Shown here: positions 46,551 through 55,008 of the stretch, piece by piece | Layout of the letters: each line of letters starts with the position of its first letter | Numbering within the stretch: the first letter of the stretch is position 1 | Assembly: GCF_030816915.1 (NCBI RefSeq) | Contig: NZ_JAUSYN010000002.1 | Span: 2,369,501 to 2,433,500, forward strand | Source: Streptomyces sp. B3I8 | GTDB lineage: Bacteria; Actinomycetota; Actinomycetes; Streptomycetales; Streptomycetaceae | Length of the DNA stretch: 64,000 nucleotides | Reading direction: 5' to 3' | The notes under the pieces: generated by a model | Seen by the model: only the letters and a program-made list of their open reading frames with translations | Told to the model about the DNA's origin: nothing | The model's database searches: none | Made by a program: the position numbers and the translations under genes

Positions 46551-47698
46551 CCGCGGTGCGGGTCCTGCACGTCATCACCGGTCTCGGGATCGGTGGCGCC
46601 GAGCAGCAGCTGCGGTTGCTGCTCCGTCACCTGCCGGTGACCTGCGACGTCGTCACGCTCACCAACCCGGGTCCGGTCGCCGCCGGTCTGGCTGCCGACG
46701 GGGTCCGCGTGCACCACCTCGGGATGACCGGCAACCGCGACCTGTCCGCGCTGCCGCGCCTGGTCCGGCTCGTCCGGCGCGGCGGCTACGACCTCGTCCA
46801 CACCCACCTGTACCGGGCCTGCCTCTACGGGCGGATCGCGGCGCGGCTGGCCGGCGTCCGGGCGGTCGTCGCCACCGAACACTCGCTCGGCGGCTCGCAG
46901 ATGGAGGGGCGCGCGCTGGGCCCCGGCGTGCGCGCGCTGTATCTGGCGGGCGAGCGGCTGGGCCGGACCACGGTCGCCGTCTCCCCCACCGTCGCAGACC
47001 GGCTGACGCGGTGGGGGGTGCCGGCGCCGCGCATCGAGGTCGTGCCCAACGGCATCGACGCCGGCCTGTTCCGCTTCGACGCGGAGCGGCGTGCGCGCAC
47101 CCGGCGGGAGCTGGGGCTGCCTGCCGGGGCGTACGTCGTCGGCGGCGTCGGGCGGCTGGCGCCGGGCAAGCGGTTCGACGTTCTCGTCGACGCGCTCGCG
47201 CTGCTGCCGGGTGACGTACGGCTGCTGCTGGTCGGCGCCGGGCCCGAGGAGGGCGCGCTGCGCGGTGCCGCGCGCCGGGCCGGGGTCGCGGAGCGGGTGC
47301 TGTTCGCCGGGGAGCGGCCCGCCCTGCCCGACGGCACGCCCGGACCCGACCTGCCGTCGCTGCTCGCCGCGATGGACCTGTTCGCCTCGCCGTCGCCCGA
47401 GGAGGCGTTCGGCCTCGCGGCGGTCGAGGCGCTCGCGGCCGGACTGCCCGTGCGGTACGTGTCCTGCCCGGCGGTCGAGGATCTGCCGCCGGGCGCGACG
47501 GGAGGCGCGGAGCGCGTCGAGTGCGCCCCCGAGTCCTTCGCCCGCGCCGTCACCGATGTCCGCGCCCGGGGTGCGCTCCCGCGCGATGCCGCGGACGCCG
47601 CCCATCACTACTGCGTCACGCGCAGCGCCGCCCGACTGATGGGCGTGTACGCGGCCGCCGTCGCCCGTCCCACACCAGCAGGAGCGAGTTCCCGATGA
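46547..47698 (+). CDS. Second glycosyltransferase family 4-type enzyme
   Basis: This 383-residue GT-B protein begins VTAVRVLHVITGLGIGGAEQQL. Motifs are YDLVHTHLYRACLYGR, VVATEHSLGG, EVVPNGIDAGLFRF, GGVGRLAPGKRFDVL, LLLVGAGPEEGAL and the donor-binding region LFASPSPEEAFGLAAVEALA with the two Glu. It extends the glycan in the cytoplasm. The start at GTG 46547 overlaps the deacetylase stop, and its own stop overlaps the following ATG (ATGA). A GTG at 46556 is an alternative start. Confidence 0.9.
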   Translation: MTAVRVLHVITGLGIGGAEQQLRLLLRHLPVTCDVVTLTNPGPVAAGLAADGVRVHHLGMTGNRDLSALPRLVRLVRRGGYDLVHTHLYRACLYGRIAARLAGVRAVVATEHSLGGSQMEGRALGPGVRALYLAGERLGRTTVAVSPTVADRLTRWGVPAPRIEVVPNGIDAGLFRFDAERRARTRRELGLPAGAYVVGGVGRLAPGKRFDVLVDALALLPGDVRLLLVGAGPEEGALRGAARRAGVAERVLFAGERPALPDGTPGPDLPSLLAAMDLFASPSPEEAFGLAAVEALAAGLPVRYVSCPAVEDLPPGATGGAERVECAPESFARAVTDVRARGALPRDAADAAHHYCVTRSAARLMGVYAAAVARPTPAGASSR

Positions 47699-48354
47699 CC
47701 GAGAATCCCACCCGAAGGCGCCGCTTCGCCGGCGCGCTGTCGACCCGCGTCAGGGCGCTCCCGCCGTGGACGACGGTCGCGGCCGGCGTCCTGTGCGGCG
47801 GGCTCGCCGGCGGGGCGTACGGGGAGCTGCGGGCCCCGGAGTACACCGCCTCCAGTTATGTCGTCGCCGTACCGACCGCGAAGTCGGACCCGGCCTCGGC
47901 GACCGGGTTCGCACAGGCGTACGGGCGGGTCGCCACGCAGCTCGCGGTGCTCGGGGACGCGCAGGTGTGGGCGGGAGTGCCGGTGTCGACGCTGCGGAAC
48001 AGCGTGCGGGCCGCGACCTCGCCGGACGCACCGATGATCTCGGTCACGGCGACGTCCGCACGGCCCGACCTGGCCGCGGACATCGCCAACGCGGTGGCGC
48101 GCTCGCTGACCCGGCATGCCAACGACACGCAGTCCAGTACGCACGTGAAGCTCCTGAATTTCTCGCGCGCGGTCGAACCGGCCTCGCCCTCCTCGCCCTC
48201 CGCGCCGCTCACCGGGCTGGTCGGGGCGGGCGCGGGTGGCCTCCTCGGCGGCCTCGCTCTGCTGGTAAGGCCCCGGCGTGCCCCCGAGGACCCGCCCCGC
48301 CCGGCCTCCGTGCCCAGCCCGGCCCAGGCCGCCGACGTCCACGGCCAGCTGTGA
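47695..48354 (+). CDS. Wzz/chain-length-determinant-like membrane protein
   Basis: This 219-residue protein has a basic N terminus, a membrane helix (TTVAAGVLCGGLAGGAYG), an extracytoplasmic region beginning with the Wzz-like segment PEYTASSYVVAVPT, VSVTATSARPDLAADIANAVA, and a second helix near residues 180-200 (GLVGAGAGGLLGGLALLV). This is the topology of small polysaccharide co-polymerases that set chain length. No kinase domain is attached. Both ends overlap neighbours (ATGA, GTGA). Confidence 0.8.
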   Translation: MTENPTRRRRFAGALSTRVRALPPWTTVAAGVLCGGLAGGAYGELRAPEYTASSYVVAVPTAKSDPASATGFAQAYGRVATQLAVLGDAQVWAGVPVSTLRNSVRAATSPDAPMISVTATSARPDLAADIANAVARSLTRHANDTQSSTHVKLLNFSRAVEPASPSSPSAPLTGLVGAGAGGLLGGLALLVRPRRAPEDPPRPASVPSPAQAADVHGQL

Positions 48355-49745
48355 GCCACGAGGTCCGCGCGGGAGGGACGCGGCAGTTCCCGGCCTCGGC
48401 CCCCGCGCCCGACAGCCCGACCGCCGCGCCCCCGACCGCGTCGCGGGACACGGAGCCGGGGGCTGGAACGGCCGCGCCGCAGGGCGCGGGCACGGAAGGA
48501 CCGCGGGCCGCGGATGCCGCCGCGGTCCGTCGCGCGGCACAGGTCGTGGGGACCTCGTCCGCCGCCGCCCGCCCCCGAGCCGCCCCGGCCGACGCACGCC
48601 GCGGCGCCGGAACACCTGCCGCGGCCCCGAGGCGGGCCGGCGGGGGCGGGCTCGTCGTCGAGGTCGTCGACGACGAGCGGGAGTTCGCGGCGCTCGCGCC
48701 GGCCTGGGGGCGCCTGCACCGACGGTGTGGTGCGGCCACGCCGTTCCAGAGTCACGCCTGGTCGCACTCCTGGTGGCTGTCGTACGGCCGGCGCGGCCGA
48801 CTGCGTCTCGTACTGGTGCGCGACGGCGCCGAGTTGCGCGCGGTCGCCCCGTTGACGCGGGTGCGCACATCGGTGCCCGCCCTCGTGCCGCTCGGCGGCG
48901 CGATCTCGGACTACGCCGACGTACTGCTCGACGACGAGTACGCCGAACCCGCCGCCGCCGCGCTCGCCGAGGGCCTGGCCGCCGCCTCCCGCACCGCGGT
49001 GATCGACTTCCGCGAGGTGCGGCCCGGCGGCGCCATCGAACAGGTATACGACCTCTGGCGCGGGCCCCGCCGACGCCTGGAGGACTCGCTCTGCCTCGAA
49101 CTGCCCGCCGCCCCCATGGCGGAACTGATCGCCCGCCTCCCCTCCGGCAAGGCGCAACGGGTGCGCGCCAAGCTCCGCAAACTGGACGCACTCGGTGTGG
49201 AGCGCACGGTCGTGCCGCCGGACGAGGTCGAAGCGGCGCTGCACCGGCTGCTGGAGCTGCACCGCTTGCAGTGGCGCGGCCGCAAGGTGACCTCGGAGCA
49301 CCTCACGGACCGGTTCGCCGTGCATCTGGTGCGGGCGGTCGGGCCGATGGTGCGCTCCGGCGACGCGGTGGTGACCGAGTTCCGCCTCGACGGCTCCGTG
49401 GCCGCCGTCGACCTCACCCTGCTCTCCCCGAGCCTGGCCGGCGGCTATCTGTACGGCGCCCACCCGCGGCTGCGCGAGCGCAAGGCGGACGTCGCGGTGA
49501 TGCTGCTTGACGCGTGCAGCGGCAACACCGGTCCACAGCACGGACGTACGACGCTGAGTCTGCTGCGCGGCGACGAACCGTACAAGCACCACTGGCGCCC
49601 CACCCCGGTCGCCAACCAGCGGCTGCTGCTGGCCCGCCGGCACACCGCGCCGCTGATCGGTGCGGTCCTGTGCGACGTCGCGGCGCGCCGCCACGGGAAG
49701 GAACTGCTGCGGCGCCGACGCGAGCGCGGAGGCGGCAGTGGCTGA
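48351..49745 (+). CDS. CelD/BcsL-type GNAT acyltransferase
   Basis: This 464-residue protein starts with about 95 disordered Pro/Ala/Thr residues. Two GNAT-like halves follow: TPFQSHAWSHSWWLSYG, LVLVRDGAELRAVAPL, AISDYADVLL, then SGKAQRVRAKLRKLDALG, LHRLQWRGRKVTSEH and GSVAAVDLTLL. This is the Acetyltransf_6 architecture seen in many polysaccharide loci, related to FemAB-like aminoacyl transferases. It may acetylate or aminoacylate the glycan or its precursor. GTG 48351 overlaps the preceding stop. No signal peptide is present. Confidence 0.88.
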   Translation: MSHEVRAGGTRQFPASAPAPDSPTAAPPTASRDTEPGAGTAAPQGAGTEGPRAADAAAVRRAAQVVGTSSAAARPRAAPADARRGAGTPAAAPRRAGGGGLVVEVVDDEREFAALAPAWGRLHRRCGAATPFQSHAWSHSWWLSYGRRGRLRLVLVRDGAELRAVAPLTRVRTSVPALVPLGGAISDYADVLLDDEYAEPAAAALAEGLAAASRTAVIDFREVRPGGAIEQVYDLWRGPRRRLEDSLCLELPAAPMAELIARLPSGKAQRVRAKLRKLDALGVERTVVPPDEVEAALHRLLELHRLQWRGRKVTSEHLTDRFAVHLVRAVGPMVRSGDAVVTEFRLDGSVAAVDLTLLSPSLAGGYLYGAHPRLRERKADVAVMLLDACSGNTGPQHGRTTLSLLRGDEPYKHHWRPTPVANQRLLLARRHTAPLIGAVLCDVAARRHGKELLRRRRERGGGSG

Positions 49746-49779
49746 CCGCACCCTCCGTGCCCCCGCGGACTCCCACCGT

Positions 49780-51123
49780 TCAGCGGACGCGCGACCACCA
49801 GTCGAACCGCACGCAGAGCCTGCCGCCGAGCCAGTACTCCACCCAGTCCCCCAGCCTGATCGGCGTACAGCCCGCCGGCTGAGCCGGGAACGCCGGCGCC
49901 GGCGCCGGCGCCGGCGTGAGAGTGGGCACGGGCATGGGCATCGGGCTGATGTGTGGCAGGTGCGAGAGCAGCGTGCGGTAGACCTCGGACGCCTTCGGGT
50001 TCTCGTCGCAGCTCCACACGCCGTGGGGGCAGTAGTCGGTGAGCGTGTTGTACACCGGCCGGTGCTGGGCCATCCAGTCCAGCATTCCCCGCATGTACGC
50101 CGGATTGTCGCCGTTGCGGAAGAGCCCCCACTCCGGATACGACACCGGCTTGTGGTGCGCCTTCGCGAAATCGACCTGCGCCTGCAGTCCGTAGGGCTCC
50201 TTCACCTGCTCCTCGAATGACAGGCCGCGCGGCTGGTCGTACGCGTCCATGCCGATGATGTCGACCGTGTCGTCCCCCGGATAGCACAGCGTCCAGGGAA
50301 CGGCGTCGCGGCCCCGGCTCGGCGCGAAGTCGAACCGGAATCTCTGCCCCGGCACCGCGCGCATGGTCGACACGACTCTTTTCCAGTACTTCTTCCAGTT
50401 CTCCGGGTCGGGCCCGCAGCGATGGGTGTACGTAGTGCCGTTCATTTCCCAGCCGAGCACGATCACGGTGTCCGGCACCTTCAGCGCGACCAGGCGTTCG
50501 GCGAGCGCCGTGAAGTGCCGGTCGAATTCGCCGGCCGCGCCCCGGCGCAGCAGCGCGCGCACCTCGTCGTCGGGGACGTGCGCCTCGTTGCGCTCCATCA
50601 TCGGCACGTTGAGGACGAGCGTCCGGTCGTCCCGCTGCCGCCGCCAGCGCGCCCAGACGTCGAGGAAGCCTTCCGGGCCCTCGATGTTGCTCCACCGGTC
50701 GCCGGGCAGGTACGTGTGACCGACGCTCGGTTCGGTGCCGCCGAGCCACTTCCCGAGTTCCGCCATGCGGGACACGCCGCGGGCGTCGAAGTCGAGGTAG
50801 GCGCCGAAGGCGGGCCATCGTGCGGCCGGTCCGGCGGGCGAGCCCTCGGCGGCCGCGGGGAGCGGGGCGCCGGGCGAGGGGCTTGCCGGCGGCCGCGGTG
50901 CCGGGGCCGCAGCGGGTGCGGGCAGGGGGGCGGGGGGCGTGGCGGACGCGGCCGGTGGGGCGACGGCGGGCGCCGGGGGTGGCGGGTCCGCGGCGCCCAT
51001 GGCATGGCAGGGCACCGCGGCGAGGGTGGCCGACGCGACCATCGCCGCGGCGAGGACCACCGGCCGTCGGGGTCGTTTCCGCGTTACGTCCGTGCGAGCT
51101 CGTCCTTGCCCTTGTACTCCCAT
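49780..51123 (-). CDS. Secreted GH26-like glycoside hydrolase (mannanase type)
   Basis: This 447-residue secreted enzyme is transcribed against the rest of the locus. A basic start and hydrophobic stretch (about 20-42, ending CHAMGA) form the signal. About 55 Pro/Ala residues follow, then a TIM-barrel domain with catalytic acid/base Glu226 in VLGWEMNG and nucleophile Glu331 in SYPEWGLF, both GH26-like, plus DIIGMDAYDQP. The C terminus has an Ala/Pro repeat encoded by GCCGGC units (49895-49915) and ends with VEYWLGGRLCVRFDWW, perhaps a small binding module. ATG 51123 has a weak SD. It may trim the glycan made by the neighbouring genes. Confidence 0.83.
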   Translation of the reverse strand: MGVQGQGRARTDVTRKRPRRPVVLAAAMVASATLAAVPCHAMGAADPPPPAPAVAPPAASATPPAPLPAPAAAPAPRPPASPSPGAPLPAAAEGSPAGPAARWPAFGAYLDFDARGVSRMAELGKWLGGTEPSVGHTYLPGDRWSNIEGPEGFLDVWARWRRQRDDRTLVLNVPMMERNEAHVPDDEVRALLRRGAAGEFDRHFTALAERLVALKVPDTVIVLGWEMNGTTYTHRCGPDPENWKKYWKRVVSTMRAVPGQRFRFDFAPSRGRDAVPWTLCYPGDDTVDIIGMDAYDQPRGLSFEEQVKEPYGLQAQVDFAKAHHKPVSYPEWGLFRNGDNPAYMRGMLDWMAQHRPVYNTLTDYCPHGVWSCDENPKASEVYRTLLSHLPHISPMPMPVPTLTPAPAPAPAFPAQPAGCTPIRLGDWVEYWLGGRLCVRFDWWSRVR

Positions 51124-51502
51124 GCACGCTCCCGTTCGCGATGCGCCGTCGCCGACCCGGCCCGAGCATCGTCCGGGCCCTGCCGGTATCCATTCGGCGG
51201 ATTTCCGATACTGACATTCCGTCATATGAATGCCCGTCACGCCAACGGTGGTTGCGGCTTTCGGGTGGTGTTGTCGCTCGCACGGGTGAACCGGTTCGGA
51301 AGAGGCCGGCGCGACACGTTGAGAGAACCATCGGGGAATTCCACCGAGACCGAAGCCGAAGCAGAGATCAAATCCGAAACCAAGACCAAAACCAAGACCA
51401 AAATCGAAACCAAAACCGAAGCCGAAGCAGAAGCCGGATCCGATGCCAATGCCGAAGCCAATGCCGATGCCGCCACGCCGACGGAGTTGAAGGAGAGCCA
51501 CC
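51124..51502. other. Divergent leader region with hexanucleotide array
   Basis: This 379-base region lies between the GH26-like gene (leftward) and the ATP-grasp gene (rightward). It should contain both promoters. It is markedly A-rich over 51343-51474, where the period-6 array lies. GAAGGAG just before 51503 is the SD of the ATP-grasp gene. Confidence 0.6.
51343..51474. repeat. Hexanucleotide tandem array, 22 degenerate units
   Basis: Twenty-two 6-base units run without a break: ACCGAG, ACCGAA, GCCGAA, GCAGAG, ATCAAA, TCCGAA, ACCAAG, ACCAAA and variants to GCCGCC. The pattern is roughly RCCRAR. It ends 28 bases before the GTG of the ATP-grasp gene. In one frame it reads as alternating Thr/Ala and Glu/Lys (TETEAEAE, ETKTKTKTK), but that frame differs from the downstream gene, and no start with an SD was found for it. 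Confidence 0.9.
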
Positions 51503-52993
51503 GTGCCGCTGCTCGACCCCCTTGTCCCCGCCGTTCTGCTGCGGATCGACCGGAACCCCTTCCACCACGGAACGCTGGGCGCGGTGCGCTCGCTCGGCCG
51601 GGCGGGTGTGGAGGTGCACCTGGTCGCCGACTGCGCCGCCAGCCCCGTACGCGACTCACGGTTCATCCGCCGGCTGCATCCCCCGCCGGCACCCGATGCC
51701 CGCCCCGCCGACATCGCCGCCGTACTGCACCGGGTCGCCGGGCAGCTCGGCCGCCCTGCCGTGCTCGTCGCGATGGACGACGCGGGCGCGGTGGCGGTGA
51801 GCCGCCTGCGGGAGCAGCTCTCGTCCGCGTTCCTGCTTCCCCCGCAGCCCGGCGTGCTCGCCGAACGTGTCGCGGACAAGGCCGAGTTGGCCGCCACCTG
51901 CGCGCGAGTGGGCGTGCCGCACCCGGTCACGCTCGTGCCGGACAGCCCTGCGGAAGCGGCCGCCGGGGTCCGCCGGCTGGGGCTCCCGATGGTGGCCAAG
52001 TGGAGCCGGCCCTGGTTGCTGCCCACCGGGCGCGGACTGCGCAGCACGGTGCTGCTGCGCTCGACGCGGGAAGCGCGGGAGCTGTACGCACGCTCGGCGG
52101 AGGCGGGCAGCCGACTGCTGCTCCAGGCGTTCCTGCCGCCGGGGCCTGATTGTGACTGGTTCTTCCACGGCTACGCGGACCGGAACGGCTTTCTGCGTGC
52201 GGGCGGCCCGGGCCGCAAACACCGGTCGTGGCCGCGCGGCGCCGGGCTGACCGCGGTGGGCGAGTGGGCGGACAACCCGCGGGTGACGGCGTCGGCCGAG
52301 CGGTTGGTGGAGGCGCTGGGCTACCGCGGCATCCTCGACCTGGACTTCCGCCGTGACGCCGGCACGGGCGGCTACCACCTGCTCGACTTCAACCCCCGCC
52401 CGGGGGCGCAGTTCCGGCTGTTCACGGAGGCCTCCGGGCTGGACGTCGTCCGCGCGCTGCACCTGGACCTGACGGGCCGTGGGCTGCCCGCGCCGACGCC
52501 CCGGCCGGGGCGGGGCTTCGTCGTGGAGAACTACGCCCCACTGGCCGCCCTGCGCCGCCGGCCGCAGGGCAGGGAGCTCGCCTGGCACGCCCCGGACGAC
52601 CCGGCGCCGGGTCTCGTGATGTGGGCGCTGTGGTCCCGCCATGTGGCAGGGCGCGTGGCGGAGCGCGTCGTGCGTCGCGCGGTGGACCGCGCCCGCGCCG
52701 CCGCCCGTCCCGGCCGGGCCGCCGCCGGGACGGCGGGGCAGGGGGCTCACGGCCCCGCGGCCTCCGTTGCCGCGGGCCGCTCCAGCGAGTCGGCCCCACC
52801 CGCGGAGCCGGTGTCCACACCGCGGCCCGCCGGACGGCCCGGGCCCCTACCGGCCGGGCTCGCCGACCCCGCACGGACCGCACCGACGCAGGCGGACCCC
52901 GCCGGTGCCGCGTGCCTCGTACGGCAGGGCGGCGCCACACCATCGACCTCCCCGACCTCCCCGATCGACGACGAGAAAGCGAGCAGTCACTGA
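51503..52993 (+). CDS. ATP-grasp ligase of the glycan locus
   Basis: This 496-residue protein has an N-terminal domain (PLLDPLVPAVLLRIDRNPFHHGTLGAVRSLGRAG), then an ATP-grasp fold with VADKAELAATCARVGVPHP, GLPMVAKWSRPWLLP, LLLQAFLPPG, GYRGILDLDFRRDAGTGGYHLLDFNPRPGAQ (metal-binding Asp/Glu-Asn pattern) and then a Pro/Ala-rich tail of about 95 residues. Similar ATP-grasp proteins join a carboxylate to an amine or thiol. In glycan loci they may add amino acids to sugars. GTG 51503 has GGAG nine bases upstream. Its stop overlaps the next gene (TGATG). Confidence 0.85.
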   Translation: MPLLDPLVPAVLLRIDRNPFHHGTLGAVRSLGRAGVEVHLVADCAASPVRDSRFIRRLHPPPAPDARPADIAAVLHRVAGQLGRPAVLVAMDDAGAVAVSRLREQLSSAFLLPPQPGVLAERVADKAELAATCARVGVPHPVTLVPDSPAEAAAGVRRLGLPMVAKWSRPWLLPTGRGLRSTVLLRSTREARELYARSAEAGSRLLLQAFLPPGPDCDWFFHGYADRNGFLRAGGPGRKHRSWPRGAGLTAVGEWADNPRVTASAERLVEALGYRGILDLDFRRDAGTGGYHLLDFNPRPGAQFRLFTEASGLDVVRALHLDLTGRGLPAPTPRPGRGFVVENYAPLAALRRRPQGRELAWHAPDDPAPGLVMWALWSRHVAGRVAERVVRRAVDRARAAARPGRAAAGTAGQGAHGPAASVAAGRSSESAPPAEPVSTPRPAGRPGPLPAGLADPARTAPTQADPAGAACLVRQGGATPSTSPTSPIDDEKASSH

Positions 52994-54321
52994 TGTACGA
53001 CCTACTGGTGGTGGGCTCCGGCCCCTATGGCCTGTCCATCGCGGCCCACGCCGCGGCCGCCGGGCTGTCCCTGCGTGTGCAGGGCCGCCCGATGGCGTCC
53101 TGGCGGGACCACATGCCGACCGGGATGTTCCTGAAGTCGGAGCCGTGGGCCTCCAACCTCTCCGATCCCTCGGGGCGTTGGCGGCTGGACCGGTACTGCG
53201 CGGGACAGGGCGTCGGCGCACGGCACGGGGAACCGATCCCGGTCGAGACGTTCGCCTCCTACGGCCTGTGGTTCGCCCGCCACGCCCTGCCCGACGACGT
53301 CGACGTGCGCACGGTGACACTGCTGCGTCCCCGGCCCGGTGGCTTCGAGGCGGTGCTGGAGGACGGGGAGGTACTGCACGCCCGGACGGTCGCCCTGGCC
53401 GTGGGCGTCCTGCCGTTCGTACGGTTCCCCGAGGCGCTGCACGGGCTGGACCCCGAGTACGTCACGCACAGCAGCCACCACGCCGAACTGAGCCGGTTCC
53501 TGGACCGGGACGTCACGGTGGTGGGAGGCGGGCAGGCGGCCCTGGAGACGGCGGCGCTCCTCGCCGAGCAGGGCACCCGGGTCCGGGTGCTGGCCCGCGC
53601 GGACCGGCTGTGCTGGAACGACGTGCCGCCGCCGCTGGAGCGGTCGTGGTGGCGTTCGGCGCGCTCACCGCACAGCGGGCTGGGCCCCGGCTGGCGCAAC
53701 TGGTTCTACGCCGAGCGACCGGGCCTCTACCGGCGGCTGCCCGGGACGTTGCGCTCCCGCGTGGCCGCGAACGCGCTGGGGCCGGCGGGTGCGTGGTGGG
53801 TGCGCGACCGGGTGGAGGGCGCGGTGGAACTGCGCCTCGGGCAGGAGATCGTCCGGGCCAGGGAGGTGGCCGGCGCAGTCCATCTGGACACGGTGACCGG
53901 GTCCGGCGTGCCGGGCGTCCTGCGCACCGAACACGTCGTCGCCGCCACGGGTTTCACCGCGACGGCGGGGCGTCTGGACATGCTGGACGAAGAGGTACGG
54001 GCCCGGCTGGCGCCCGGTGCGCACGAGGCGCCGACCGTCGGTCCGCTGTTCGAGTCGACGGTCCCGGGGCTGTTCCTGGCCGGGCTGATGACGGCGCCCG
54101 CCTTCGGGCCCGCCATGCGGTTCGTACAGGGTGCCGACTTCACCGCGCGCACGCTGGTGAGGGGCGTACGGGGCCGACTGAGCGGGTCCGCCGGACAGGT
54201 GCGGGTGCCGCGCGGGCGCGGCAGGGCCGGGGCTGAGGCCCAGGTGCCCGCCCCCGCGCATCCGGTGTCCGCACACACCGCGCCCCCGGCGCCGACGGGC
54301 GGCTCGGGGGCGGGTGGATAG
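52993..54321 (+). CDS. FAD/NAD(P)-binding oxidoreductase of the glycan locus
   Basis: This 442-residue protein has two dinucleotide-binding motifs: GSGPYGLSIAAHAA at the N terminus and VVGGGQAALETAALLAEQG near residues 172-190. Between them are lysine-hydroxylase/FMO-like segments (MFLKSEPWASNLSD, GVLPFVRFPEALHGL) and later VVAATGFTATAGRLDML and LFESTVPGLFLAGLM. It resembles FAD-dependent monooxygenases or pyridine nucleotide-disulfide oxidoreductases. Its start ATG shares bases with the ATP-grasp stop, so the pair works together. The disordered C-terminal 40 residues are Pro/Ala-rich. A hairpin terminator follows. Confidence 0.87.
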   Translation: MYDLLVVGSGPYGLSIAAHAAAAGLSLRVQGRPMASWRDHMPTGMFLKSEPWASNLSDPSGRWRLDRYCAGQGVGARHGEPIPVETFASYGLWFARHALPDDVDVRTVTLLRPRPGGFEAVLEDGEVLHARTVALAVGVLPFVRFPEALHGLDPEYVTHSSHHAELSRFLDRDVTVVGGGQAALETAALLAEQGTRVRVLARADRLCWNDVPPPLERSWWRSARSPHSGLGPGWRNWFYAERPGLYRRLPGTLRSRVAANALGPAGAWWVRDRVEGAVELRLGQEIVRAREVAGAVHLDTVTGSGVPGVLRTEHVVAATGFTATAGRLDMLDEEVRARLAPGAHEAPTVGPLFESTVPGLFLAGLMTAPAFGPAMRFVQGADFTARTLVRGVRGRLSGSAGQVRVPRGRGRAGAEAQVPAPAHPVSAHTAPPAPTGGSGAGG

Positions 54322-54332
54322 GGCTTGCCTCG

Positions 54333-54359
54333 CGAGTCCCGCCCGGCGGGCGGGACTCG
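54333..54359. terminator. Bidirectional hairpin ending the glycan operon
   Basis: Stem CGAGTCCCGCCC (54333-54344) with GGGCGGGACTCG (54348-54359), 12 bp and perfect with a 3-base loop, lies 12 bases after the oxidoreductase stop and 58 bases before the end of the convergent chaplin gene. Confidence 0.88.
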
Positions 54360-54416
54360 TACGCCAGGTCCTGGCGGGGGCGCGAGCGGCGTACCGCGAA
54401 CCCCCGCCGGGCACGG

Positions 54417-54902
54417 TCAGCGCTGCGCCGTCGCCCTGCCACGGCGGTACAGGACCATGCCGCCGGTCAGCAGACCGGCGCTCGCCAGCGAGGCGGCCAC
54501 CAGCCCTCGACCGCCTGTCTCGGCCAGCGCCGGCGGCTGTGCGTACGACTGCTCGGTGTGCGTCGCCACCGAGGGCGTGTGAGGTGCGGGCAAGGTGTGG
54601 TGCTCCGGCGGCTCCTCCTCGGGGGCGTGCTTCTTCGGCGGCTCGGAGGCCTCCCCGTACCCGTCGTTCTCGCACCGGTTGCCGTCCGTCGGGTTCAGCG
54701 CGCCCACCACGTCCACGGAGTTGCCGCACACGTTGACCGGAACGTCCACCGGCGCCTGCACCACATTGCCCGCGGCGACGCCGGGCGAATTCGCCGCCGT
54801 GCCGTCGGCGTTCGAGTCGGCGATGGCGGGAGCGGCGCAGAGGGAGAAGATGCCCGTCGCGGCCGCCGCCGCGATCATTCCTCTGTTCAGTGTCTGTCGC
54901 AA
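54417..54902 (-). CDS. Single-domain chaplin with LAETG sortase anchor
   Basis: This 161-residue protein has a signal peptide (to about residue 29, APAIADS). One chaplin domain follows (39-80) with Cys59 (VNVCGN) and Cys77 (NRCEN) and core VDVVGALNPTDGN. An acidic/His/Pro linker (EPPKKHAPEEEPPEHHTLP) leads to LAETG (126-130), a membrane helix and RRGR. Long chaplins (ChpA-C) have two domains plus LAxTG, and short ones have one domain without anchor. This protein combines one domain with the anchor. The start is TTG 54902, 10 bases after AGGAAG. A later ATG would truncate the signal peptide. Confidence 0.85.
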   Translation of the reverse strand: MRQTLNRGMIAAAAATGIFSLCAAPAIADSNADGTAANSPGVAAGNVVQAPVDVPVNVCGNSVDVVGALNPTDGNRCENDGYGEASEPPKKHAPEEEPPEHHTLPAPHTPSVATHTEQSYAQPPALAETGGRGLVAASLASAGLLTGGMVLYRRGRATAQR

Positions 54903-54977
54903 TTCAGCTTGTCTTCCTACTGGTGGAGGTGGGAAAGGCCGGCCGTGAAGCCGCACGGGACAGTCCGAGACCAGCCG

Positions 54978-54999
54978 GTGGCAGCCGTGCGGCTGCCAC
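54978..54999 (-). terminator. Hairpin just downstream of the chaplin-like remnant
   Basis: Perfect 9-bp stem GTGGCAGCC (54978-54986) with GGCTGCCAC (54991-54999), loop GTGC. It lies nine bases after the remnant's TGA on the minus strand, as a terminator of a once active gene would. Confidence 0.6.
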
Positions 55000-55008
55000 A
55001 CCGTCGGC

